A stretch of 64,000 nucleotides of DNA. Source: Bufo bufo (lineage: Eukaryota > Chordata > Amphibia > Anura > Bufonidae). A program made the translations under genes and the position numbers. This document shows positions 46,387 through 56,445 of this stretch, piece after piece; position 1 is the stretch's first letter; the number at the start of each line of letters is the position of its first letter. The stretch lies in assembly GCF_905171765.1 (NCBI RefSeq), contig NC_053390.1:143982968-144046967 (forward strand), read 5' to 3'. The notes beneath the pieces were generated by a model. That model searched no databases, was not told the origin of the DNA, and saw nothing but the letters and a program-made list of their open reading frames with translations.

Positions 46387-47778
46387 TCAAGGAGGCGCGT
46401 CACGTAGGGGAGATCCATATGCTCCCGGTTGAGATGGAGGTCGGTTTCTTTTCCGCTGGACTGTGTGCCATAGTGGAGCTGGAGCTGAAGGAGGGTCTGG
46501 GATCTCCCAATTATCAAGGGCCGGAGTGTTAAGACCCAAAGAGGAACAAAAACGTGACAAGTCCGCATGTGTGCGTAATATAGAGGTCTTGCCATTTTTC
46601 GTAGCAATCAAAGCAAAGGGGAAGCCCCAACGATATGGGATTTTGAGATCTTTCAAACATGCTAATAGAGGTTGAAGGCTTCTCCTTTTCTGTAGGGTCA
46701 TCCAAGATAAGTCCTGGTACAGGTGAACGCTTGAGCCTTTAAAAGAAATCGTACGTAAGGTACGCGCCTTGGCCATGATGGATTCTTTCAGGCGGAAGTC
46801 ATGCAAACAACAAATCACGTCTCGTGGCTGTGACGCAGTATTTTTCGGCCTAAGCGCTCTGTGGGCTCTATCCAGTTTGATGGTTAGTGGTGTTTGAGGC
46901 GCTAAAATCAAATTAAACAGTTCGTTCAATATAATGTCCAAATCTTCATCAGACTCCGATTCTAGCAGACCCCTAACCCGTATATAATTATTACGGCGTC
47001 CTCTGTTGTCTAAATCTTCCAGATGATTAGTATTTTCTTTAATAGCTTGGGATTGAGTGGCTATAATAGACTGTAATTTGGACACGTATCTTCTGGTGTC
47101 ATCATGCTCCGTTTCAATCTGATCCACTCGGGCAGACATTTGTTGAAAGTCCACTCTTAAACAGGAAATTTCAGCTTTAAAGGCATCATGTACCCCGGCT
47201 ACCATTACTTTAAAGTCTTCTTTTGTGGGCATCTGCTGTATTGCTTGCTGTAAAGACTTCATATCTTGGGAGGCACAAGGGGGCTCATCCCCATTCTCAT
47301 CCCCAGACACTGAGCGTTGGCTCCACACATTTATTTCATCAGGGGGGTTTAAAGTGGCAGAAGCTGTGTCTGCTTCAACTTCAGAGCTGTCTCCCCACTC
47401 ACGACGGCGTGCCGGTGTAGCCGCAGGCTGTTTAGCTTGTTTAGACGCCATTTTAGGCGGCATGTTAACGTATATGCCCTGGGAGCCCTGTAGCCAGCTA
47501 GGGGGCCCCAGGCCTAGGTCAGAGGTGCCTGTGGGCCGCTCCGGTATAAACTTCACAGCCAGGGGGCAAAGGGAGAGTTCCCTGCTGTTGCGCTCACCTG
47601 TTGTGGCCGAAGATTCAGGGGCCGTCTGCACTGTAATGGCGCCTGCTGCTGACCGCTGGAGAAGGCCGCCCTGGGAGGACTGAAGCTGGGAGCCGCGAGT
47701 AAGGTATTTGTCCAGTGTTCCTTCCCCTCGGGAGGACGGGTGGGTAGTGGGCTTCTTTAGGGGTAACTTTTTCCCCAT
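46387..47778 (-). CDS. LINE ORF1: RNA-binding nucleic-acid chaperone, 463 aa
   Basis: L1-type ORF1 protein that coats the element RNA. After a Ser/Pro-rich N-terminus there is a predicted coiled coil (about 170-250: MKSLQQAIQQMPTKEDFKVM … QIETEHDDTRRYVSKLQ), then an RRM-like domain (RRNNYIRVRGLLES, LKLDRAHRAL-type region IKLDRAHRAL) and a CTD (DLSWMTLQKRRSLQPLLACL, IPYRWGFPFAL). Open from ATG at 47778 to the stop at 46387. It lies upstream of ORF2 on the same strand, as in other L1 elements. Confidence 0.9.
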   Translation of the reverse strand: MGKKLPLKKPTTHPSSRGEGTLDKYLTRGSQLQSSQGGLLQRSAAGAITVQTAPESSATTGERNSRELSLCPLAVKFIPERPTGTSDLGLGPPSWLQGSQGIYVNMPPKMASKQAKQPAATPARRREWGDSSEVEADTASATLNPPDEINVWSQRSVSGDENGDEPPCASQDMKSLQQAIQQMPTKEDFKVMVAGVHDAFKAEISCLRVDFQQMSARVDQIETEHDDTRRYVSKLQSIIATQSQAIKENTNHLEDLDNRGRRNNYIRVRGLLESESDEDLDIILNELFNLILAPQTPLTIKLDRAHRALRPKNTASQPRDVICCLHDFRLKESIMAKARTLRTISFKGSSVHLYQDLSWMTLQKRRSLQPLLACLKDLKIPYRWGFPFALIATKNGKTSILRTHADLSRFCSSLGLNTPALDNWEIPDPPSAPAPLWHTVQRKRNRPPSQPGAYGSPLRDAPP

Positions 47779-47880
47779 GTGACGCGCCGCTGTTAGCTGA
47801 ATCGGCCTGCTTTAGCGGCAAGAGCAGCGGAGCTCAGGGATCACGCTGCCATCTCTGCAGACGTCCAGGCCACGCCCAGG

Positions 47881-48160
47881 GTTAAGGTTTAATCTCAGAA
47901 TCAGACTTCTATCTGCACGGTAGCGTGTGTCAGGTTTTTCTGAATGACACTATCAGTACCTTCAATGTAAGATATCCTTTTTGGGATAGATTTCAAGTAG
48001 GCCTCATATACCAGAAACTAGTTATTTTGAGAATGGCAAATTTGGGGATAGTTTTTCAACCCAGAACAAAAAGTGTGCTTTTAGGGTCACTAAAAATAAC
48101 TTGACCAGCTAAAACAGTACAGATTTGGTTGAATAGAAATGTCAGGTCTATTTTTTAGGC
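47881..48160. repeat. 297-bp satellite of the hAT, last unit
   Basis: A more diverged final unit (TTTTGAGAAT at 48025) before the 76-bp array. Confidence 0.85.
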
Positions 48161-48475
48161 GCTGGGTGACAGGCTCAACTTGCCCCTGATGTAGTATAGG
48201 GCCAAAAAATAACCACACTGTTGATGGTTAAATGCACTTGGGTGACACAGGCTCAGCCTGCACCAGATGTAGTATATGGCCAAAAAATAATCAGACTGTT
48301 GATGGTTAAATGCACTTCGGTGACACAGGCTCAGCCTGCAGCTGATGTAGTATATGGCCAAAAAATAACCAGACTGTTGATGGTTAAATGCACTTCGGTG
48401 ACACAGGCTCAGCCTGCAGCTGATGTAGGATATAGCACAAAATAACCACACTATTGATGGTTAAATACACTTGGT
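48155..48475. repeat. 76-bp tandem array in the hAT 5' region
   Basis: Four units of about 76 bp (GATGGTTAAATGCACTT at about 48224, 48300, 48376 and 48459). The pair of 74- and 98-codon frames here are repeat artefacts. Confidence 0.85.
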
Positions 48476-48736
48476 GATAGCTTGTGCTGGCGCACCACAA
48501 GTCACAAAATGGCCGCCGATCACCCCAGAAAAAAAGTGATCTAAAAACGCTCTGGGCAGCCTCAAAAAAGTGAGCAAGTCAATATTAGCACTTCAATGAT
48601 CCACAGCTGCAGATCGATCACAGAATGAAGTCTTTTGGAGGAGTTAATCACTGCCTAATCTCGCCCTAACGTCGCAGCTGCAACCTCTCCCTATGCTTCA
48701 ATCAGCAGAGTGACGTGTAGCGCAACGTGACCCAAG

Positions 48737-48790
48737 CTTATATAGAGGCTGGGTCACATGCTGCACTGGCCAATCACAGCCATGCCAATA
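48737..48790 (-). promoter_or_regulatory. Likely hAT promoter: TATA box with upstream ATTGG
   Basis: On the minus strand a TATATAAG box (48744-48737) is preceded about 25-30 bp upstream by ATTGGC, an inverted CCAAT box (about 48774-48769); another ATTGG-type word lies near 48840 on the plus strand. It is just inside the right TIR, upstream of the transposase on the same strand. A transcript from here would have to cross the 297-bp array, perhaps by splicing. Sequence match only. Confidence 0.5.
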
Positions 48791-49046
48791 GTAGGCAAGG
48801 CTGTGATGGCCTCTTGGGGCAAGTAGTATGACGCTTGTTGATTGGCTGCTTTGCAGCCTTTCAAAAAGCGCCAAGAAAGCGCCGAACACCGAACCCGAAC
48901 ACGGACTTTTACGAAAATGTTCGGGTTCGGGTCCGTGTCACGGACACCCCAAAATTCGGTACGAACCCGAACTATACAGTTCGGGTTCGCTCATCCCTAG
49001 TCACCACCACAGGTCTAGAGTGTAACCCGATAGGTTTCCCCTATAG

Positions 49047-50214
49047 GTGTTGGCTGGCGAGACTGTAGAGGTGTCCCGGGACACATTCAGGACAGCCCAG
49101 CTCCAGGATCCTACGTTGGTATGGGTAAGAGAAAGAGTATCCGTAATCAATGGGGTAGCTCAGCACCCAGGTGCAGAATCTGTGTTTTCCCACCTGGCCG
49201 TTAACCAAGACCTATTGTACAGGGTGGACAAGGTTCAACAAGAGGTAATAGAGCAGTTGGTGGTACCACAGCCCTGCCGTCAGATGGTATTAGACTTGGC
49301 CCACACGCATGTACTGGGAGGTCATCTTGGGGTGAAAAAGACCCAGGAGCGAATGTTGCAGAGGTTTTTTAGCCCAGGATATATAAGGAGGTTAAGAGGT
49401 TCTGTCAGTCATGTCCAGTGTGTCAGGTAACCAGCCCCCAGCCCCACTACCATAGTCCATTAGTACCTATGCCAATCATAGAGGTACCGTTCGAAAGGAT
49501 AGCCATGGATCTTGTGGGTCCAATAAATAAATTGGCCAAAGGTCACAAGTATATCTTGGTGGTCTTAGATTATGCTACCAGGTATCCTGAGGCGGTTCCA
49601 CTGCGCCATACGTCGGCTAAGCTTATAGCCAAAGAATTAATAGGCATGTTTTCTCGGGTAGGGATACCTAACGAGATCTTGACAGATCAGTGGACAGATC
49701 AGTTTACCATCCCCAAACAGAGGGACTGGTGGAAAGGTTTAACAAAACTTTAAAGAACATGCTCAAGAGAGCCGTGTCCAAAGATGGGAAGGACTGGGAT
49801 CTTTTGCTGCCGTATGTATTATTCGCTGTACGAGAAGTGCCCCAGGCGTCCCCTGGGTTCTCACCCTTTGAACTATTGTATAGCAGAAATTCTCAGGGGT
49901 TGCTCGACATTGCTAAAGAAGCATTGGAGCAACAGCCCACCCCACATAAGATTGTCATCGAACATATAGAAAAAATGCAAGAAAGGATGGGGACAGTTCT
50001 GCCGATTGTCCGGGAACGTATGGAGGCGGCACAACTGGCCCAGAGCCGGGTATACAACCGGGCCGCCCAGGTACAGACGTTTAACCCGGGCGACCGGGTA
50101 CTGGTACTTGTGCCCACAGTTGACAGTAAGTTCCTTGCAAGATGGCAAGGACCCTACGAGGTGAGAGAGAAAGTGGGGACAGTAAACTACAAGGTATACC
50201 AGCCAGGTCGGTGA
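49047..50214 (+). pseudogene. Gypsy integrase, broken
   Basis: Integrase of the Gypsy element. HHCC zinc-binding part: HTHVLGGHLGVKKT, then CQSCPVC in a shifted frame near 49400. The catalytic core starts at about 49490 with IAMDLVGPI (first Asp) and EILTDQ (second Asp, 49680). Between it and VYHPQTEGLVERFNKT (third catalytic residue, Glu) about 20 codons are missing and the frame changes near 49690. The C-terminal GPY/F-like module (WQGPYEVREKVGTVNYKV) is intact. Integrase precedes RT, the Gmr1 arrangement. At least two frameshifts and one deletion make it inactive. Confidence 0.9.
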
Positions 50215-50319
50215 AAGTCAGAGCAAGTATACCATGTTAATTTTCTAAAGCCCTGGAAAGATAGGGAAAGTCTGTTTGGGGACAGTCCATCCTTTGTCTA
50301 GTCTGCGGGGAAGGCTCCG

Positions 50320-51735
50320 TTGCCACCGGCGGTCCTGGGGAAAGCCTCCGCCGTGGTGAAGATAGCGGATGGCCTGTCTACTAAACAGGTTCAGGAAGCC
50401 AGGGAGTTTGTGAGTCAGAATAGGGATGTATTCTCTGAACTTCCTGGATGTACCTCCGTAGTCCGGCATGACATTGTCACTGAGCCCCAAGTCAAAGTTC
50501 ACTTAAAGCCATATCGGGTCATTGAAGAGTCCCAGAGTGAGTGGGCTAGTCCAATAGTGCTTATACCAAAACCAGATGGAACGTTACGGTTCTGTAACGA
50601 CTTCTGGAAGCTCAATGAGATATCAAAGTTTGACGCCTACCCCATGCCTCGGGTCGATGAGTTGATAGAGCGATTAGGGCAAGCTCGATACTTTTCGGTC
50701 TTGGACCTCACAAAAGGGTACTGGCAGGTGCCCCTAACAGAGGCTGCAAAGGATAAAACTGCCTTTGTCACCCCTGAAGGGCTGTTTCAATATAAGTTGT
50801 TGCCCTTTGGCTTACATGGCGCTCCAGCCACATTCCAGCGTTTAATGGATATTATCCTCCGGCCCCATCGTCAGTATGCTTCGGCCTACCTCGAAGACAT
50901 AGTGGCATTTAGCATGGACTGGGAGGGTCACTTACCGAAGGTGCAGGCGATGGTAGATTCTCTCCGGAAAGCGGGGTTGACCACCAACCAAAAGAAATGT
51001 ACTATAGGGTTGGAAAAAGCTTGGTACCTGGGATATGTAATTGGACGGGGAGTCATCAAACTGCAGGTAAATAAAATAGAAGCCATAGAGAACTGGCCCC
51101 GGCCCCTTAGGACGAGGCAGGTGAAAGCCTTCCTAGGGTTAGTGGGATATTACCGGAGGTTTATTCCCAATTTTGCCACGTTGTCAGCTCCATTAATGGA
51201 CCTCCTGAAAGGGCGGAAGTCCGTAATGGTCCGCTGGGGTGTTCAGGCAGAGGAGGCCTTCAGGACATTGAAGTCGGTGTTGTGTGGGACATCTGTCCCG
51301 GTTACACCAATCTTCAATAAAGAGTTTATTGTACAGACAGATGCCTCTGAAGTAGGTCTAGGTGCAGTGCTGTCTCAGGAGGTTAACGGGGAGGAGCATC
51401 CCATTAGTTTCCTGAGCCGCAAGTTAACTCCAGCCGAAACTAGGTATAGTATAGTGGAGAGGAAGTGCCTCGCCATTAAGTGGGCACTCGAGTCTCTCCG
51501 CTATTATTTGCTGGGGAGGACATTCCACCTGGTGACCGATCATTCACCTCTCATGTGGATGTGTCAGGCGAATAAGAGGAATGTTTGAGTCACCAGATGG
51601 TTCCTCTCCATGCAAAATTTTACGTTTACAGTGAAACGCGGGGCAGAGACGCTGCAGGGGAATGCAGATGCCCTGTCCAAAGTCCACTGTATGGCATGTG
51701 TTCACCCACACAGGTTTGAACAAAGGGGTGGGGTA
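50320..51735 (+). pseudogene. Gypsy reverse transcriptase and RNase H, inactive
   Basis: RT with ASPIVLIPKPDGTLRFCNDF, FSVLDLTKGYWQVPL (motif A Asp), LPFGLHGAPATFQRLMD (motif B) and AYLEDIVAFS, where the usual YLDD is YLED, a change at a catalytic metal-binding Asp. About 17 residues are missing before VIEESQSEWASP. RNase H follows (VQTDASEVGLGAVLSQ, ERKCLAIKWALESLRYYLLG, HLVTDHSPLMWM). A TGA at 51586-51588 ends the long frame; sequence in the same frame continues to the 3' LTR. PPT-like GGGGTGGGGTA precedes the LTR. Confidence 0.9.
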
Positions 51736-52257
51736 TGTGAGAAAGTGACAGGAGTCAATTATGATGGGAGCTATGTGTCACCCAGAATGTTGCAGGAAGC
51801 ATTCTAAAAGAGGTTTTGTTTGCATTGGGAACGTGTCACCAAGGTGCCCGGTCTTGGTGGAGTAAAAGCCCCTAGATTAGGTGTCCAAAAAGGTAGTTGG
51901 TGGACACCATGGTAGATAGCATAGCTGGTTCCAGTTAGTCCGGGTCGGGCTTTTACTGGGAACAGGCAATGTGCTGGGTGGGTGCCTGTTCCCTATGCTC
52001 CAGTCCGGGACTTGGGGAATGCTCATGTCCAGGGATTCTATTTAATGCTGCTGCTGGACTTACTTGTGTCTCAGTCTGGGGGAAGAAGATAGACAGTGTG
52101 AGGTAACACTGTCAATGTGTGCTGTGTTTGTTGGACCTGGCTGTGATCCAGATTTATCGGCTGTACGTATTTGGTCAAGACTAAATAAAGAAGACTTTGA
52201 TTAATTTTATCTTGTCCCTGCCTCTGTACACTGGTCAAGTGAGTACGGTTCCTTACA
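51736..52257 (+). repeat. 3' LTR of the Gypsy element
   Basis: Begins TGTGAGAAAGTGACAGG and ends GGTTCCTTACA. Same length as the 5' LTR, with scattered differences. Confidence 0.9.
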
Positions 52258-53780
52258 ATAGTTATTAGATCTCCCCTCAGTCATCTTTTTTCTAAAGTGA
52301 ATAACCCTAATTTTGATAATCTTTCAGGGTACTGTAGTCCCCTCATTCCAGTTATTACTTAAGTTGCCCTCCTCTTAACCCTCTCCAGCTCTGCTATGTC
52401 CGCCTTGTTCACAGGAGCCCAGAACTGTACACAGTATTCCATGTGTGGTCTGACTAGTGATTTGTAAAGTAGCAGGACTATGTTCTCATCATGGGCATCT
52501 ATGCCCCTTTTGATGCAACCCATTATCTTATTGGCCTTGGCAGCAGCTGCCTGACACTGGTTTCTACAGATTAGTTTGCTGTTCACTAAAATTCCTAGGT
52601 CCTTTTCCATGTCAGTGTTACCCAGTGTTTTACCATTTATTATGTACGGGTGACTTGCATTATTCCTTCCCATGTGCATAACCTTACATTTGTCAGTGTT
52701 AAACCTCCTCTGCCACGTCTCTGCCCAAGCCTCCAATCTATCCAGATGCCTTTGTAGCAGTATACTGTTCTCTTCCGTGTTAATTACTTTACACAGTTTA
52801 GCGTCATCTTCAAAAAAAATTATTTTACTGTGCAAGCCTTCTACGGGATCATTTATAAATATATTGAAGAGAATAGGGCCCAATACTGACCCCTGAGGTA
52901 CTCCACTAGTGACAGTGACCCAAGTTGAGTGTGTACCATTAATAACCACCCTCTGTTTTCTATCACTGAGCCAGTTACTTACCCACATATAGACATTTTT
53001 CTCCCAGTCCAAGCATTCTCATTTTATATACTAACTTTTTATGTGGTACAGTGTCAAATCCTTTGGAGAAGTCCAGATATACGACATCCATTGTTTCGCT
53101 GCTGTCAAGTCTAGAACTTACCTCCTCATAAAAACTGATTAAATTAGTTTGACATGACCGATCCCTTATGAAGCCATGCTTATATGGCGTTATTTGCTTA
53201 TTTTCATTGAGGTACTCCAATATAGCATCTCTTAGAAAACCTTCAAACTGTTTACCGACGACAGATGTTAAACTTACCGGCCTATAGTTTCCCGGCTCTG
53301 TTTTTGGACCCTTTTTGAATATTGGCACCACATTTGCTATGCGCCAATCCTGTGGAACACTCCCTGTCAGTAGAGAGTCCTTAAATATCAGAAATAAGGG
53401 TCTGGCTATGAAATCACTTAATTCTCTTAGGATACGGGGGTGTATGCCATCTGGTCCTGGCGATTTGTCTATTTTAATCTTTTTAAGGTGCTGCTGTACT
53501 TCTTCCTGGGTCAGACAGGGCACTTTTAATGGGGAATTTACTTTTACATTCTGAATTTCATCTGACAGTTTATTTTCCACAGTGAATACAGTGGAGAAAA
53601 AAATATGCAATAGCTTTGCTTTCTCCTCATCGCTCTTTGCAACTCCCCCTCATTACTTTGTAGAGGACCGACAACTTCAGATTTATACTTTTTACCATTT
53701 ATATAATTATTGAACATTTTAGGGTTAGTTTTGCTCTCTTTGGCTGAAGAAACACTCTTTCTATTAATATTTTATGCTTG
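52258..53780 (-). pseudogene. CR1/L2-type LINE, reverse-transcriptase part
   Basis: Minus-strand RT of a CR1/L2-like LINE. From 53610: KSPGPDGIHPRIL, PIFKKGPKTEPGNYRPVSLT and VYLDFSKGFDTVPHKKL (motif A). The frame shifts near 53000, then SGVPQGSVLGPILFNIFIND (motif B) and FFEDDAKLC, where the catalytic FADD motif reads FEDD. Thumb-type sequence SLVRPHMEYCVQFWAP follows. It continues into the 3' part at 21246-20776 once the Gypsy insertion is removed. The 5' portion (endonuclease) is absent. Confidence 0.9.
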
Positions 53781-54710
53781 CCAGCCAAAGGATAGAGGTG
53801 GAGCACGCACCCATAATAATGGAGAGAGATCACTCTCAGATCAATCCTCTGTTGAATGGGGATAAAAATGTGGGATTTGAAACCTGTCATTGACTCGATT
53901 TGGGGATCCGATCAACATTTGGTTGTGTTCTACGTCCTCCTGTCCCCGGAACCAGAACGGACTCTGATCACACAACTCGTGGAGCAGTAAGAACCTTTCT
54001 GTTTTTATCCTTTTATTTTTATAACTGTTTTGTGCATGTTTATGTTTGTCTCTTGTTTCTTTTAATTTTTATAACTAAGTACTGTACCCTTTTTAGTACA
54101 TTACAGCACATCTTTAATGGTTTCGCCTTGTGCCCTGAATGAGCCCAGTAACCTCCATTTCTAAGTGTATGAGTGCGATTTGCGTTACCATATATTTGCT
54201 ATAAGTGTGGCCTGTGCTACTGTGAGCCTGCTTGTGAGTGGGGTGCTGTGGGATTTTCTATGAGCCCCTAATTAATTGGTGTATTCATGTCATAGATGGT
54301 GGCAGCGTGTTGGGGTGCATGAAAGTCTGTGTCATAGTTGTGATTTAGGTTCGATCTGAGGCCTGTGTGTAGGGGCGTGAGAGATTGAGTGCATGGAATA
54401 GATCGACCCTTGGCAGTTGCACCCGGGTTACGTGACGTTGTGGGTCCCGTACATGTCTAACATCATTGAGCAAAAGTATAACAGACAGGAAGTAATTATA
54501 GACCTACCTTACTAGTTGTAATAGAGGAGTGGAAAACTTTTGAGTAGTGAAGCAGACCTCCCTGGTTCAAATAAGACTGCAATGTAACATCTATATGATT
54601 ACATTTCATAAAGGTAATGTATAAGCAATAGTGTTGATCGAGCATGCTCGGCTGAACACCATTTTGACTCGAACACCGTGTGTGCTTGAGCGTGATGCTT
54701 GAGTCAGCGT
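53781..54710. other. No gene or element recognised
   Basis: Mixed-composition sequence with short motif-less frames (for example 53900-54142). I see no RNA gene or repeat boundary. Confidence 0.45.
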
Positions 54711-55022
54711 ATTTAAATCTATTTTAGCCTCTATTTCTGAAAAGTTTCTGCCAGAATTTGAACTCACAACCTTCTATATTAGGGGCAAGAACCTTAACCA
54801 CTGAGCTATAAAGCTGAATGATAAACTGTGTCAGAAAAATCTTATAGTAGTTTCTCATGTAGTAAGTATTCCTATACAGCAGAAGTATCATCTTATATTT
54901 AACTGCAGGTTAACATGCAGCTCTATAGTGTAGCGGTTGAGATTCTTGGCTCTAATGTAGAAGGTTGTGAGTTCAAATTCCAGCAGAAACATTTCAGAAA
55001 TAGAGGCTAAGTTAAATTTATA
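54711..55022. repeat. Two tRNA-derived SINE units in inverted orientation
   Basis: Left arm 54711-54814 (minus) and right arm 54918-55022 (plus) share a tRNA-like head plus a tail (AAATAGAGGCTAA). Minus unit: A box TAGCTCAGTGG (54808-54798) and B box GAGTTCAAATTC (54765-54754). Plus unit: A-box-like TAGTGTAGCGG and B box GTTCAAATTCC (54971-54981). These are Pol III promoter elements. The pair could fold into a long hairpin. A foldback element that captured tRNA sequence is an alternative. Confidence 0.65.
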
Positions 55023-55325
55023 TATTTTATATTTTTTTTGTAATTGTAAAAAATGTATGGCACAAAATAAATGTGTAATTACTAAAAAAGAAATAATAAT
55101 ATATAGATAGATAAAATCATACTTCTGATATATATGAATGCATAATATGTGGGAAACTACTATTGATGTTTCTAGCTTTTAGTTTTATTTACATATATTT
55201 TTTAGCTTTTAGTTTTATTTACATATATTATAATCTATTATAAAAAGGAAAGATAGCGGCGGCACTGGAGACAAGCAGTGTGGGTGCTATGTCCAGGGAT
55301 ATTGCTGCTTACCCCAGATGTACAG

Positions 55326-55831
55326 GAACGAAGAAAGGACAGCACTCCAAGTAAAAATATACTGGTCTTTAATCACCCATGCAGATGGCAACGTTTCAGC
55401 TCAAACAAGAGCCTTTTTCAAGCAATGAACACAGTGTATGCTGGGGTATATATAGTCCAACCCCCATTACATCATAATACAATCAATCAACAGTAAAATA
55501 TACAATTTAAAGTGCAAAAGTGCATATACAATATCCATATGTAGATACAATTGTGTAATATCCATAAGTAAAAGATGCTATAATAATACATCAGAAATAT
55601 AATATACAGTGTACATATTATAACCTACAGAGAGGTAATTAGTGATTAGGGACAGGTGTACACAATAGTGCAAGGAATAAGAATAATGATGCTGCGAAAA
55701 AAGAAAGAAAGTGTTGACATACCCAGCGCCGTCCATCGCATCAAACATGTCGCATGTCGATAGAACCGGCGTTCGGAAACAGGTAGTGCGCAGACGCCAA
55801 CCGCGTCCAGTCACGGCATGACGTCACCAAC
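55326..55831 (-). repeat. pLTR of the inverted PLE copy
   Basis: Reverse complement of the pLTRs at 58293 and 62556. It is extended by 83 bp (55243-55325) that match the start of the region after the 58293 pLTR. It contains a degenerate hammerhead-like stretch (55387-55424). Confidence 0.85.
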
Positions 55832-56445
55832 AATAGTTGCGGAGACACGCGCACGGACATGCGCACTACTGCCAAGAAGCTCGGTCGGCCATATTGCAAA
55901 AGGTCATTGTGTCCCACCACTGTGTATGCGCATGTCCATGCATATATAGACAGGACAGCGCAACACGGGAATACAAGCCGTGCTATACAACATGTATATG
56001 AAAGGGGGGGGGGGGACAAGGAGGGACACTGTAGCTCATAAAGAACACAGATCCCACCAACCATGGGCGAACAGCGGAGACCGCAACACAGGTGTTGCGA
56101 TCCTCATCCGGATCACCCATAGATCTCCCACAGACCAAACATGTATCAATATGCCGCAGTGTGGACTGACACAAAATGTAAATAGATGAGTTAAAAAACT
56201 AGCCGAACCAAAAATACAAGTCACAATGAGAGCACTCATATAGACAAGTGAGGACATGTGGATACAATGTGTGTGCAACCGGGTACGTCACACATCTTGA
56301 TTCCGCAGCATCATTCAAATCTGTGAATATAAAAAAAGAAAAGAAAGAATTAGAAACATGGCTTAGTAGTGTTCAAAAATACACTATGTAGCACAAGAGA
56401 AAAGGCGCATATCACATATAGAACAAAAGAGGGCAAGCAACTCAT

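Larger units (their letters stand above)
41758..47880 (-). mobile_element. Full-length L1/Tx1-type LINE, about 6.1 kb
   Basis: Minus strand: short 5' UTR (47880-47779), ORF1, 459-bp spacer, ORF2, 3' UTR and an oligo(A) tail (T-run at 41755-41764). GTTAAGGTTT at 41748-41757 and 47881-47890 is the target duplication, so both ends are original. Both ORFs are open throughout. This suggests a young, possibly active copy, and the youngest class of insertion in the stack. Confidence 0.9.
22903..48999 (-). mobile_element. hAT transposon with BED-finger transposase, site of nested insertions
   Basis: Termini TAGAGTTGAGCGAAC (left) and the inverse of TAGGGATGAGCGAAC (right) are flanked by the 8-bp duplication GTCACCAC at 22895-22902 and 49000-49007, the hallmark of hAT elements. 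GTTCGGGTTCG words repeat near both ends. The transposase is on the minus strand (28132 to 24685) and the promoter side is at the right. After removal of the four insertions in its 297-bp satellite the element is about 9.5 kb, long for hAT. It also carries a 141-nt array (23.2-24.6 kb) and a 76-bp array (48.2-48.5 kb). Confidence 0.9.
21247..52257 (+). mobile_element. Gmr1-like Gypsy LTR retrotransposon, split by a hAT
   Basis: Two 522-bp LTRs (21247-21768 and 51736-52257) bound the element. ATAG occurs on both sides (21243-21246 and 52258-52261), a 4-bp target duplication, and LINE sequence is continuous across it. Without the nested hAT the element is about 4.9 kb. Domain order is gag-protease-integrase-RT-RNase H, with integrase before RT, the order described for Gmr1-like Ty3/Gypsy elements. 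Several frameshifts, deletions and a YLED in place of YLDD make it inactive. Confidence 0.9.

Noticed and set aside
42053..47683. Plus-strand ORFs of 60-152 codons
   Set aside because: Antisense shadows of the LINE ORFs.
28141..48160. CRISPR-like regular repeats
   Set aside because: Units of about 297 bp without short repeat/spacer structure, in a vertebrate transposon; a satellite array.
54711..54990. Functional tRNA genes
   Set aside because: A and B boxes are present but no full cloverleaf can be drawn, and the units are paired repeats.
55578..56278. Small ORFs mirrored at 62138-62809
   Set aside because: PLE 3' UTR and pLTR sequence, no motifs, not conserved as frames between copies.
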